From: Haplomitrium mnioides
Lineage: Eukaryota; Marchantiophyta; Haplomitriopsida; Calobryales
Direction: 5' to 3'
Length of the DNA: 21,909 nt
Assembly: GCA_049999725.1 (NCBI GenBank)
Contig: JBNGIS010020729.1
Location: 1-21,909, forward strand
The translations under genes were made by a program, and so were the position numbers. The notes under the pieces are model-generated. The model saw nothing but the letters and a program-made list of their open reading frames with translations. It ran no database searches and was not told the origin of the DNA. This document shows, piece after piece, positions 10,137 through 21,492 of the stretch. How positions within the stretch are numbered: position 1 is the stretch's first letter; each line of letters starts with the position of its first letter.

Positions 10137-10287
10137 AGCTCCATTGGGACAGTTGGCTAGTATCCCAATGGCGCTTTGTAATTATTGAAGAGTGTGCCCC
10201 TCCGTGAATATATATTTTAGGGCTCACCATCGGGACACATGGCTAGTGGCTAGATGGTGAGCCCTGAAATATATATTCAGAGAGGAG
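10137..10287 (+). repeat. Two-monomer block containing an internal inversion
   Basis: Flanking landmarks at 10116 and 10288 are exactly 172 bp (2 x 86) apart, but the middle (about 10162-10230) is reverse-complemented. Left flank variants AAGCTCCATTGGGACAGTT and GGCTAGTA recur at 13139-13164, where the same block is uninverted, also with 172 bp between landmarks (13118 and 13290). The right sides of both blocks also match, with CCCTGAAATATAT followed by CTATTGGGACAG and later CTATTGGGAAAG. Confidence 0.85.
10162..10230 (-). repeat. Inverted satellite segment, about 68 bp
   Basis: Read on the reverse strand, this segment gives ATGGTGAGCCCTAAAATAT, then ATATTCA, a diverged GA-rich part (CGGAGGGGCAC), then ACTCTTCAATAATTAC, then AAAGCGCCATTGGGA. 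That is consensus order from about position 61 round to 41. It is the only reverse-oriented piece I find in the array. It creates long inverted repeats with its neighbours, for example CCATTGGGA (10141-10149) against TCCCAATGG (10162-10170), and GGGCTCACCAT (10219-10229) against ATGGTGAGCCC (10253-10263). Confidence 0.9.
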
Positions 10288-10704
10288 AAAACTCTTCAAT
10301 AAATACAAATTTCTATTGGGACAGATGGCTAGTGGCTAGATGGTGAGCCCTAAAATATATATTCAAAGAGGAGAAAACTCTTTAGTAATTACAAAGCGCT
10401 ATTGGGAAAGATGGCTAGTGGCTAGATAGTGAGCCCTAAAATATATGTTGATAGAGGAGAAAACTCTTCAATAATTACAAATGGCCATTGGGATGGATGG
10501 CTAGTGGCTAGATAATGAGCCCTAATGTATATGTTGAAAGAGGCGAAAACTCTTCAATAATTACAAAGCGCCATTGGGACAGATGCCTAGTGGCCAGATG
10601 GTGAGCCCTACAATATATATTCACAGAGGAGAAAACTCTTCAATAATTACAAAGCGCCATTGGGACAGATGGCTAGTGGCTAGATGGTGAGCCCTACAAT
10701 ATAT

Positions 10705-11140
10705 ATTCAGAGAGGAGAAAACTCTTCAATAATTACAAAGCGCCATTGGGACAGATGGCTAGTGGCTACATGGTGAGCCCTAAAATATACATTCAGAGAG
10801 GAAAAAACTCTGCAATAATTACAAAGCGCCATTGGGACAGATGGCTAGTGGCTAGATGAAGAGCCCTAAAATATATATTCAGAGAGAAGAAAACTTATCA
10901 ATAATTACAAAACACCATTGCGACATATCGCTAGCGGCTAGTTCGTGAGCCCTAAAATATATATTTAGAGAGGAGAACAGTCTTCAATTATTACAAAGCG
11001 CCATTGGGACATATGGCTAGTGGCTAGATGGTGAGCCATACAATATATATTAAGAGAGGAGAAAACTCTTCAATAATTATGAAGCGCCATTGGGACAGAT
11101 GGCTAGTGGCTAGATGGTGAGCCCTACAATATATATTCAG
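10705..11140 (+). repeat. Second copy of the 7.32-7.75 kb segment
   Basis: This segment carries the same ordered rare variants as 7320-7750, including GGCTACATGG, TATACATTC, GATGAAGAGCCC and CTAGCGGCTAGTTCGTGAG. Private differences are GAACAGTC, ATATCGCTAG and AATTATGAAG. The duplication spans about five monomers and predates these differences. Confidence 0.85.
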
Positions 11141-11969
11141 AGAGGAGAAAACTCTTTAATAATTACAAAGCACCATTGGGACATATAGCTAGTGGCTAGA
11201 TGGTGAGCCCTACAATATATTTTGAAAGAGGAGAAAACTCTTCAATAATTACAAAGCACCATTGTGACAGGTGGCTACTGGCTAGATTGTAAGCCGCAAA
11301 ATATATATTCGTAGAGGAGGAAACTCTTCAATAATTACAAATCGCCATTGGGATAGATGGCTAGTGGCTAGATGTGAGCCCTAAAATATATATTCCGAAA
11401 GGAGAAAACTCTTCAATAATTGCAAACCGCCATTGGGGCAGATGCCTAGTGGCTAGATGGTGAGCCCTAGAATATATATTCATATTGGAGAAAAGTCTTC
11501 AATATATACAAATGGCCATTGGGACAGATGGCTAGTGGCTAGATGATGAGCCATAAAGTATATGTTGAAAGAGAAGAAAACTCTTCAATAATTACAAAGC
11601 GCCATTGGGATAGATGGCTAGTGGCCAGATGGTGAGGCCTACAATATATATTCGGAGAGGAGTAAACTCTTCAATAATTACAAAGCGCCATTGGGACAGA
11701 TGGCTAGTGGCTAGATTGTGAGCCCTAAAATATATATTGAGAGAGGTGAAAACACTTCAATAATCACAAAGTGCCATTGGGATAGGTGGCTAGTAGTTAG
11801 ATGGTGAGCCCTAAAATATATATTATAAGAGCAGAAAACTCTTCAATAGTTACAAAGCGCCATTGGGATAGATGGCTAGTGGCTAAATGGTGAGCCCTTA
11901 AATATATATTCAAAGAGGAGAAAACTCTTCAATAATTACAAAGCGCCATTGGGACAGATGGCTACTGGC

Positions 11970-14300
11970 TAGATGGTTTGCTCTAAAACATATATTAAGA
12001 GAGGAGAGAACTCTTCAATAATTACAAAGCACTATTGGGATATGTGGCTAGTGCCTCGATGGTGAGCCTTATAATATATATTCACAGAGGAGAAAACTCT
12101 TTAATAATTACAAATCGCTATAAGGACACGTGGCTAGTGGCTAGATGGTGAGCCATAAAATATATACCTAGAGAGGAGAAAACTCTTCAATAATTACAAA
12201 TGGCCATTGGGACAGGTGGCTAGTGGCTAGATGGTGAGCCACAAAATATGTATTCAGAGAGGAGAGAACTCTTCAATAATTACAAAGCGCCATTGGGACA
12301 TGTGGCTAGTGGCTACATGGTGATCCCTAAAATATATATTTAGAGAGGAGAAAACTCTTCAATAATTACAAAGCACTATTGGGATGGATGGCTAGTGGCT
12401 AGATGGTGAGCCCTAAAATATATATTCAGAGAGGAGAAAACTCTTCAAAAATTATAAAGCGCCATTGGGACAGATGGCTAGTGGCTAGATGGTGAGCCCT
12501 AAAATATATATTCAAAGAGGAGAAAACTCTTTAATAATTACAAAGCGCCATTGGGACAGGTGGCTAGTGGATAGATGGTGAGCCTTAAATATATATTGAG
12601 AAAGGAGAAAACTCTTCAATAATTACAAAGCGCCGTTGCGGCAGATGGCTAGTGGCTAGATGGTGAGCCCTAAATCTATATGTTTATAGATGAGAAAACT
12701 CTTCAATAATTATAAAGCGCCATTGGGACAGTTGGCTAGTGGCTAGATGGTGCGCCCTAAAACATATATTCATAGAGGAGAAAACTTATCAATAATTCCA
12801 AAGCGCCATTGCGGCAGATGGCTAGTGGTTAGATGGTGAGCCCTAAAATATATATTTGGCGAGGAGAAAAGTCTTCAATAATTACAAAGGGCCATTAGGA
12901 CAGGTGGCTAGTGGCCAGATGGTGAGCCCTAAAATATATATTCAGATAGGAGAAAACTCTTCAATAATTACAAAGGGCCATTGGGACAGGTGGCTAGATG
13001 GTGAGCCCTAAAATACATATTCAGAGAGGAGAAAACTCTTCAATATTTACAAAGTGCCATTGGGACAGGTGGCTAGTGGCTAGATGGTGAGCCATGAAAT
13101 ATATATTCAGAGAGGAGACAACTCTTCAATAATTACAAAGCTCCATTGGGACAGTTGGCTAGTAGCTCGATGGTGAGCCCCAAAATATATATTCAGACAA
13201 GGGAACTCTTTTCAATAATTAGAAAGCGCCATTGGGACAGATGGCTAGTGGCTAGATGGTGAGCCCTGAAATATATATTCAGAGAGGAGAAAACTCTTCA
13301 ATAATTACAAATCGCTATTGGGACAGATGGCTAGTGGCTAGATGGTGAGCCCTAAAATATATATTCAGAGAGGAGAAAACTCTTCAGTAATTACAAAGTG
13401 CTATTGGGAAAGATGGCTATTGGCTAGATGGTGAGCCCTAAAATATATATTCAGAAAGGAGAAAACTCTTCAATAATTAAAAAGCGCCATTGGGACATAT
13501 GGCGAGCAGCTAGATGGTGAGCCCTAAAATGTATGTTGATAGAGGAGAAAACTATTCAATAATTACAAAACGCCATTGTGACAGATGGCTAGTAGCTAGA
13601 TGGTGAGTTCTAAAACATATATTAAGAGAGGAGAGAACTCTTCAATAATTACAAAGCGCTATTGGGACAGGTGGCTAGATGGTGAGCCATAAAATATATA
13701 TTTAGAGAGGAGAAAACTCTTCAATAATTACAAAGCGCTATTAGGTCACGAGGCTAGTGGCTAGATGGTGAGCCATAAAATATATATTCAGAGAGGAGAA
13801 AACTCTTCAATAATTACAATGGGCCATTGGGACAGGTGGCTAGTGGCTAGATGGTGAGCCCTAAAATATATATTGATAGAGGAGAAAACTCTTCAATAAT
13901 CACAAAGTGCCGTTGGGATAGGTGGCTAGTGGCTAGATGGTGAGCCTTAAAACATATATTCAAAGAGGAGATAACTCTTCAATAATTACAAAGCGCCATT
14001 GGGATATATGGCTAGTGGCTAAATCGTAAGCCCTAAAATATATTCAAGGAGGAGAAAATTCTTCAATAATTACAACGCGCCATTGGGACATATGGCTAGT
14101 GGCTAGATGGTGAGCTCTAAAACATATATTAAGAGAGGAGAGAACTCTTCAATAATTCCAAAGCGCTATTAGGTCACGTGGCTAGTGGCTAGATGGTGAG
14201 CTATAAAAGATATATTCAGAGAGGAGAAAACTCTTCAATAATTACAAATGGCCATTGGGACAGGTGGCTAGTGGCTAGATGGTGAGCCATAAAATATGTA
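11970..14300 (+). repeat. Repeated segment set marked by AAAACATATATTAAG
   Basis: Three monomers have the tail (T/C)TCTAAAACATATATTAAG followed by GAGGAGAGAACTC and a CTATT box, with ACATAT at 11988, 13615 and 14122. After each comes a CTATTAGGTCACG- or CTATAAGGACACG-type monomer, then ATGGCC or GGGCC with CCATTGGGACAGG and GAGCCA(T/C)AAAATAT. Spacings are 1627 and 507 bp, about 19 and 6 monomers, each reduced by short monomers. The order of variants is kept although intervening monomers differ. This indicates older block duplications than those at 6.5-8.4 kb. Confidence 0.65.
13118..13430 (+). repeat. Uninverted relative of the 10.1-10.4 kb block
   Basis: This block shares AAGCTCCATTGGGACAGTT and GGCTAGTA with the inverted block, then continues normally with GCTCGATGGTGAGCCCC. 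Downstream it shares CTATTGGGACAG, CAGTAATTACAAAG and CTATTGGGAAAG. The GA-rich part is unusual (CAGACAAGGGAACTCTTTTC). The variant CGATGG matters because the inverted copy ends in CCATCG, its reverse complement. Confidence 0.8.
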
Positions 14301-15239
14301 TTCAGAGAGGAGAGAACTCTTCAATAATTACAAAGCGCCATTGGGATAGGTGGCTAGTGGCTATATGGTGAGCCTTAAATATATATTCACAAAGGAGAAA
14401 ACTCTTCAATAATCACAAAGCGCCATTGGGACAGATGGTTAGTGGCTAGATGGTGAGCCCTAAAATTCATATTGAGAAAGGAGAAAACTCTTCAATAATT
14501 AGAAAGCGCCATTGGGACAACTGGCTAATGGCTAGATGGTGAGGCTTAGAATATATGTTGATAGAGGAGAAAACTCTTCAATAATTACAAAGCGCATTGG
14601 GAGAGATGGCTAGTGGCCAGATAGTCAGCCCTACAAGAGATGTTGATAGAGGAGAAAACTTATCAATAATTAAAAAGCGCCATTAGGATAGGTGGCTAGT
14701 GGCTAGATGGTGAGCTCTAAAATATATATTCAGAAAGGAGAAAACTCTTCAATAATTACAAAGCACCATTGGGACAGATGGCTAGTGGTTAGATGGTGAG
14801 CCTCAAAATATGTGTTCAGAGAGGAGAAAACTTTTCAAAAATTACAAACCGCCATTGGGACATATGGCTAGTGGCTAGATGGTGAGCCCTTAAATATATA
14901 TTCAAAGAGAAGAAAACTTATCAATAATTATATAGCGCTATTGCGAGAGATGGCTAGTCGCTAGATGGTGAGCTCTAAAATATATATTCAAAGAGGAAAA
15001 AACTCTTCAATATTTACAAACCGCCATTGGGAAAAGTGGCTAGTGGCTAGATGGTGAGCCATATAATATATATTTAGAGAGGAGAAATCTCTTTAATAAT
15101 CACAAAGCGCCATTGGGACAGGTGGCATGTGGCTAGATGGTGAGCACTAAAATATATATTCAAAACGGAGAAAACTCTTCAATAATTACCAAGCGCGATT
15201 GGGACAGATGGCTAGTGGCTAGATGGTGAGCCCTGAAAT

Positions 15240-17000
15240 ATATATTCAGAGAGGAGAGAAGTCTTCACAAATTTCGAAATTCCATAAGGACAGGTTGCTA
15301 GTGGCTAGATGGTGAGCCCTAAAATATATATTCAGAGAGGAGAACACTCTTCAATAATTACAAAGCGCCATTGGGACAGATGCCTACTGGCTAGATGGTG
15401 AGCCCTACAATATATATTCAAAGAGGAGAAAACTCCTCAATACTTACAAAGCACCATTGGGATAGGTGGCTAGTGGCTAGATGGTGAGCCCTGAAATATA
15501 TATTCAGAGAGGAGAAAGCTATTCAATGATTACAAAGCGCCACTAGGACAGATGCCTAGTGGTAAATGGTGAGCCTTTCAATATATATACAGACAGGAGA
15601 AAACTTATCAATAATTACAAAGCGCCATTGGAAGAGATGGGTAGTGGCTAGATGGTGAGCCTTAAAATATATATTCAGAGAGGAGAAAACACTTCAATAA
15701 TTACAAAGCGCCATTGGGACAGATGGCTAGTGGCTAGATGGTGAGCCCTACAATATAAATTCAGAGAGGAGAAAACTCTTCAATAATTACAAAGCGCAAT
15801 TGGAACAGATGGCTTGTGGCTAGATGGTGAGCCCTACAACATATATTTAGAACGGAGAAAACTCTTCAATAATTACAAAGCGCCATTGGGACAGATGGCT
15901 AGTGGCTAGATGGTGAGCTCTGAAATATATATTCAGAGAGGAGAGAAGTATTCAAAAATTTCGAAATTCCATTAGGACAGGTGGCTAGTGGCTAGATGGT
16001 GAGCCCGAAAATATATATTCAGAGAGGAGAAAACTCTTCAATAATTACAAAGCGCCATTGGGACAGATGCCTATTGGCTAGATTGTAAGCCCTACAATAT
16101 ATATTCAAAGAGGAGAAAACGCTTCAATAATTACAAAGCACCATTGGGATAGGTGGCTATTGGCTAGATGGTGAGCCCTGAAATATATATTCAGAGAGGA
16201 GAAAACTATTCAATAATTACAAAGCGCCACTGGGACAGATGCCTAGTGGTAAATGGTGAGCCTTTCAATATATATACAGACATGAGAAAACTTATCAATA
16301 ATTACAAAGCGCCATTGGAAGAGATGGCTAGTGGCTAGATGATGAGCCCTAAAATATATATTCAGAGAGGAGAAAACACTTCACAAATTACAAAGCGCCA
16401 TTGGGACAGATGGCTAGTGGCTAGATGGTGAGCCCTAAAATATATATTCAGAGAGGAGAAAAGTTTTCAATAATTACGAAGGGTCATTGGGACAGGTGGC
16501 TAGATGGTGAGCCCTAAAATACATATTCAGAGAGGAGAAAACTCTTCAGTAATTACAAAGCGCCATTGGGAGAGATGGCTAGTGGCTAGATGGTGAGCCC
16601 TAAAATATATACATAAAGAGGAGAAAACTCTTCAATAATTACAAAGCGCCATTGGGACAGATGGCTACTTGCTAGATGGTGAGCCCTACAATATATATTC
16701 AAAGAGGAGAAAACTCTTCAATAATTACAAAGCACCATTGGGATAGATGGCTAGTGGCTAGATGGTGAGCCCTACAACATATATTCAGAGAGGAGAAAAC
16801 TCTTCAATAATTACAAAGCGCCACTGGGATAGATGCCTAGTGGTAAATGGTGAGCCTTTAAATATATATACAGACATGAGAAAACTTATCAATAATTACA
16901 AAGCACCATTGGAAGAGATGGCTAGTGGCTAGATGGTGAGCTGTAAAAAATATATTCAGAGAGGAGAAAACACTTCAATTATTACAAAGCGCCATTTGGA
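15240..17000 (+). repeat. Seven-to-eight monomer higher-order repeat, three copies
   Basis: Diagnostic monomers recur in order: ATTTCGAAATTCCAT (15271 and 15958), GATGCCTAGTGGTAAATGG with GAGCCTTT (15571, 16258, 16852), and GAAAACACTTC (AAAAC at 15686, 16373, 16967). The first spacing is 687 bp at all three marks, about eight monomers. The second is 594 bp, about seven monomers with one 79-bp form inside. The third copy lacks the ATTTCGAAAT monomer. Identical offsets at several marks show block duplication rather than independent mutation. Confidence 0.85.
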
Positions 17001-17913
17001 CAGATGGCTAGTGGCTAGATGGTGAGCCCTAAAATATATATTGAGAGAGTAGAAAACTCTTCAATAATTACAAAGCGCTATTGGGACAGATTGCTAGTGG
17101 CTAGATGGTGAGCACTACAATATATATTCAGAGTGGAGAAAACTCTTCAATAATTACAAAGTGCCATTGGGACAGATGGCTAGTGGCTAGATGGTGAGCC
17201 CTAAAATATATGTTGAAAGAGGAGAAAACTCTTCAATAATTACAAAGCGCCATTAGGACAGGTCGGTAGTGGCTAGATGGTGAGCTCTACAATATATATT
17301 CAGAGAGGAGAAAACTCTTCAATAATTACAAAGCGCCATTGGGACAGGTGGCTAGTGGCTAGATGGTGAGCCCTAAAATATATATTAAGAGAGGAGAAAA
17401 CTCTTCAATAATCACAAAGTACCATAGGGACATGTGGCTAGTGGCTAGATGGTGAGCCCTAAAATCTATATGCAGAGAGGAGAAAACTCTTCAATAATTA
17501 CAAATCGCCATTCGGACACACGACTAGTGGCGAAATGGTGACCTCTAAAATATATATTGAGAGAGGAGAAAACTCTTCAATAATTACAAATCGCCATTGG
17601 GATAGATGGCTAGTGGGTAGATGGTGAGCTCTAAAACATATATTCAGAGAGCAGACAACTCTTCAATAATTACAAGGCGCTATTGGGATAGGTGGCTAAT
17701 GGCTAGATGGTGAGCTGTGGAAAAAATATTCAGAGAGGAGAAAACTCTTCAATTATTACAAAAGGGCCTTTGCGATAGATGGCTTGTGGATAGATGGTGA
17801 GCCCTAAAATATAAATTCGGAGAGGAGAAAACTCTTCATTAATTACAAAGCGGCATTGGGGCAGGTGGGTAGTGGCTAGATAGTGAGCGTTAAAATATAT
17901 ATTCAGAGAGTAG

Positions 17914-18055
17914 AAAACTCTTCAATAATTACAGAGAGGAGAAAACTATTCAATATTTACATAGAAGAGAAAACTCTTCAACAATTACAAAGCGCCATTG
18001 GGACAGGTTGCTAGTTGCTAGATGGTGAGCCCTAAAATATATGTTGAGACAGGAG
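17914..18055 (+). repeat. 28-bp sub-repeat cluster A
   Basis: AAAAC landmarks lie at 17914, 17942, 17970 and 18056, giving steps of 28, 28 and 86. Two extra 28-bp units, each equivalent to consensus positions 1-28, stand before a normal monomer. Their junctions read TTACAGAGAGGAG and TTACATAGAAGAG. Confidence 0.9.
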
Positions 18056-18140
18056 AAAACTCTTCAAAAATTACAAAGCGCATTGGGACAGGTGGCTAGT
18101 GGCTAGATGGTGAGCCCTAAAATATATATTCTGAGAGGAG

Positions 18141-18480
18141 AAAACTCTTCAATTCTTACAGGGGGCCATTCAGACAGATGGCTTGTGGCTAGATGGTGAG
18201 CCCTAAAATATATATTCAGAGAGGAGAGAAGTTCTCAATAACTACAAAGCGCCGTTGGGACAGGTGGCTAGTGGCTAGATGGTGAGCCCTAAAATATATC
18301 TTAAGATAGAAGAAAACTCCTTAATAATTACAAAGCGCCATTGGGATAGGTGGCTAGTAGCTAGATGGTGAGCCCTTAAATATATATTGAGAGAGAAGAA
18401 AACTCTTCAATAATTACAAAGAGGAGATTACTCTTTAATAATTACAAAGCGCCATTGGGACAGGTGGCTAGTGGCTAGAT
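18141..18480 (+). repeat. Twelve-monomer duplication, first copy, with 28-bp unit
   Basis: Marks AATTCTTACA (18151), ATATATCTTAAGATAG (TTAAGAT at 18301) and the 28-bp junction (landmarks 18399 and 18427) each recur exactly 1030 bp further right at 19181, 19331 and 19429/19457. Three marks with one offset define a block duplication of about 12 monomers that carried a 28-bp insertion with it. The junction here is TTACAAAGAGGAG, and the inserted unit has ATTACTC in place of AAAACTC. Confidence 0.85.
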
Positions 18481-18512
18481 GGTGAGCCCTTAAATATATA
18501 CTGAGAGAGAAG

Positions 18513-18600
18513 AAAACTTTTGAATAATTACAGAGAGGAGAAAACTATTCAATATTTACACAGAGGAGAATACTCTTCAATAATTACAAAGCGCCATTGG
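18513..18600 (+). repeat. 28-bp sub-repeat cluster B
   Basis: Landmarks at 18513, 18541 and 18569 are 28 bp apart. Junctions read TTACAGAGAGGAG and TTACACAGAGGAG. The middle unit carries ACTATTCAATATTTACA, also seen in the middle unit of the cluster at 17942, so the two clusters are related by duplication. Confidence 0.9.
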
Positions 18601-19170
18601 GACAGATGGCCAGAGGCTAGATGGTGAGCCCTAAAATATATATTCAGAGAGGAGAAAACTCTTTAATAATCACAAAGCGCTATTGGGACAGATGGCTAGT
18701 GGATAGATGGTGAGCCCTACAATATATATTTAGAGAGGAGAAAACTCTTCAATAATTACAGAGCACCATTGGGACAGATGGCTAGTAGCTAGATGGTGAG
18801 CCCTAAAATATATATTCAGAGAGGAGAAAACTCTTCAATAATTACAAAGCGCCATTGGGACAGATGGCTAGTCGCTAGATGGTAAACACTAAAATATATA
18901 TTCAGAGAGTATAAAAGTCTTCAATAATTACAAATTGCCATTCCGAAAGACGGCTAGTGGCTAAATGGTGAGGCTTAAAATATATATTTAGAGAGTAGAA
19001 AACTTTTCAATAATTACAAAGCGCCATTCGGACAGATGGCTAGTGGCTAGATGGTGAGCTCTAAAACATATATTCATAGAGGAGAGAACCTTTCAATAAT
19101 TACAAATCGCTATTGGGACAAGTGGCCAGTGGCTAGATGGTGAGCCCTAAAATATATATTCAGAGAGGAG

Positions 19171-19510
19171 AAAACTCTTCAATTCTTGCAAAGCGCCATT
19201 GGGACATATGGCTAGTGGCTAGATGATGAGCCCTAAAATATATATTCAGAGAGGAGAAAACTTATCAATAACTACAAAGCGCCATTGGGACAGGTGGCTA
19301 GTGGCTAGATGGTGAGCCCTAAAATATATCTTAAGATAGAAGAAAACTCCTTAATAATTACAAAGCGCCATTGGGATAGGTGGCTAGTAGCTAGATGGTG
19401 AGCCCTTAAATATATATTCAGAGAGAAGAAAACTCTTCAATAATTACAGAGAGGAGAAAACTCTTCAATTACTACACAGAGTGGAAAACTCTTCAATAAT
19501 TACAAAGCGC
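19171..19510 (+). repeat. Twelve-monomer duplication, second copy, with two 28-bp units
   Basis: This is the partner of 18141-18480 at an offset of 1030 bp. Landmarks at 19429, 19457 and 19485 give two 28-bp steps, one more than in the partner. The extra unit therefore arose, or was lost, after the block duplicated. The second unit is slightly altered (ACTACACAGAGTGG). Confidence 0.85.
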
Positions 19511-20084
19511 CATTGGGACAAGTGGCTACTGGCTATATAGTGAGCAACAAAATAAATATTAAGAGAGGAGAGAACTCTGCAATAATTACAAAGCGCCATT
19601 GGGACACGTGGCTAGTGGCTACATGGTGAGCCCTAAAATATATATTGAGACAGTAGAAAACTCTTCAACAATTACAAAGCGCCATTGGGACAGGTTGCTA
19701 GTGGCTAGATGGTGAGCCCTAAAATATCTATTTAGATAGGAGAAAACTCTTCAATAATTACAAAGCGCCATTGGGACAGGTGGCTAGTGGCTAGATGGTG
19801 AGCCCTAAAATATAGATTCAAAGAGGAGAAAACTCTTCAATAACTACAAAGCGCCATTGGGACAGGTGGCTAGTAGCTAGATGGTGAGCACTAAATTATA
19901 TATTCAAAGAGGAGAAAACTCTCCAATAATTACAAAGGGCCATTGGGACAAATGGCTAGTGGCTAGATAGTAAGCCCTAAAATATATTTTCAGAGAGTAG
20001 AAAACTCTTTAATAATTACAAAGCGCCATTGGGACAGATGCCTAGTGGCTAGATGGTGAGCCCTAAAATATATTTAGAGAGAAG

Positions 20085-20168
20085 AAAACTCTTCAATAAC
20101 TACAAAGAGGAGAAAACTCTTCAATAATTACACAGAGGAGAAAACTCTTCAATAATTACAAAGCGCCA
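20085..20168 (+). repeat. 28-bp sub-repeat cluster C
   Basis: Landmarks at 20085, 20113 and 20141 are 28 bp apart, with junctions TACAAAGAGGAG and TTACACAGAGGAG. Downstream, a monomer with GAGAGAACTCTGC and GACACGTGG repeats the one after the 19457/19485 cluster (AGAACTCTGC at 19571 and 20227, offset 656 bp). Confidence 0.9.
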
Positions 20169-20730
20169 TTCGAACAGGTGGCTAGTGGCTAGATAGTGAG
20201 CCCTAAAATATATACTAAGAGAGGAGAGAACTCTGCAATAATTACAAAGCGCCATTGGGACACGTGGCTAGTGTCTACATGGTGAGCATTAAAATATATA
20301 TTGAGACAGGACAAAACTCATCAATAATTACAATGCTCCATTGGGACAGGTTGCTAGTAGCTAGATGGTGAGCCCTAAAATATATATTCAGAGACGAGAA
20401 AACTCTTTAATAATTACAAAGCGCCATTGGGACAAATGGCTACTGGCTAGATGGTAAGCCCTAAAATATATTTTCAGAGAGGAGAAAACTCTTGAAAATT
20501 TTCAAAACGCCATTGGGACATATGGCTAGTGGCTAGATAGTGAGCCCTCAAATATATATTCAGAGAGGAGAAAACTCTTCAATATTTACAGAGTGCCATT
20601 GGGACAGATGGCAAATGGCTAGATGGTGATCCCTGAAATATATATTCAGAGAGGAGAAAACTCTTCAATAATTACAAAGTGCCATTGGGACAGATGGCTA
20701 GTGGCTAGATGGTGAGCCCTTGAAATATAT

Positions 20731-20797
20731 ATTGAGAGACACAGAATTACAAAGCGCCATTGGCACGGGTGGCTAGATGGTGAGCACTAAAAGATAT
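20731..20797 (+). repeat. 67-bp short monomer, copy 1
   Basis: The monomer reads ATTGAGAGAC followed by ACAGAATTAC. It thereby loses about 12 bases around AAAACTCTTC, and it also lacks one TGGCTAG, so the period shrinks to 67 bp. The same pair of deletions occurs at 21493. Confidence 0.8.
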
Positions 20798-20962
20798 ATT
20801 CAAAGAGGAGAAAACTCTTCAATAATTATATAGCGCCATTGGGACAAGTGGCTGGTGGCTAGATGGTGAGCCCTACAATATATATTCCAAGAGAAGAAAA
20901 CTCTTTAATAATTACAAAGCACCATTGGGATAGGTGGCTAGTGGCTAGATAGTGAGCCCTGA

Positions 20963-20980
20963 AATATATATATATATATT
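20963..20980. repeat. Short TA microsatellite expansion
   Basis: The usual AATATATATT tail is lengthened to an uninterrupted TA run of about 18 bases. A smaller expansion occurs near 6191-6201. This is simple slippage within the AT-rich part of the monomer. Confidence 0.9.
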
Positions 20981-21492
20981 CAGAGAGGAGAAAACTTGTC
21001 AATCATTGCCAAGCGCAATTGGGACACATGGCTAGTGGCTAGATGGTGAGCCTGAAAATATATATTGAGAGAGGAGAAAACTCTTCAATAATTACAAAGC
21101 GCCATTGAGATAGATGGCTAGTGGCAAGATGGTGAGCCCTAAAATATATATCCAGAGAGGAGAAAACTCTTCAATAATTACAAAGCGCCATTGGGACAGG
21201 TGGCTAGTGGGTAGATAGTAAGCCCTAAAATATATATTCATTGAGGAGAAAACTCTTTGATAATTACAAAGCGCCATTGGGACAGGTGGCTTGTGGCTAG
21301 ATGGTGAGCCCTCAAATATATATTCAGAGAGGAGAAAACTCTTCAATAATTATAAACCGCCATTGGGATAGGTGACTAGTGGCTAGATGGTGAGCCCTCA
21401 AATATATATTCAGAGAGGAGAAAACTATTCAATAATTACAAAGCGCCATTGGGACAGATGGTTAGTGGCTAGATGGTGAGCCCTAAAATATA

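Noticed and set aside
21092-21346. Reverse-strand open frame of 84 codons with a repetitive, hydrophobic product
   Set aside because: It is three satellite monomers read in three successive phases, since 86 is not divisible by three. There is no flanking gene structure.
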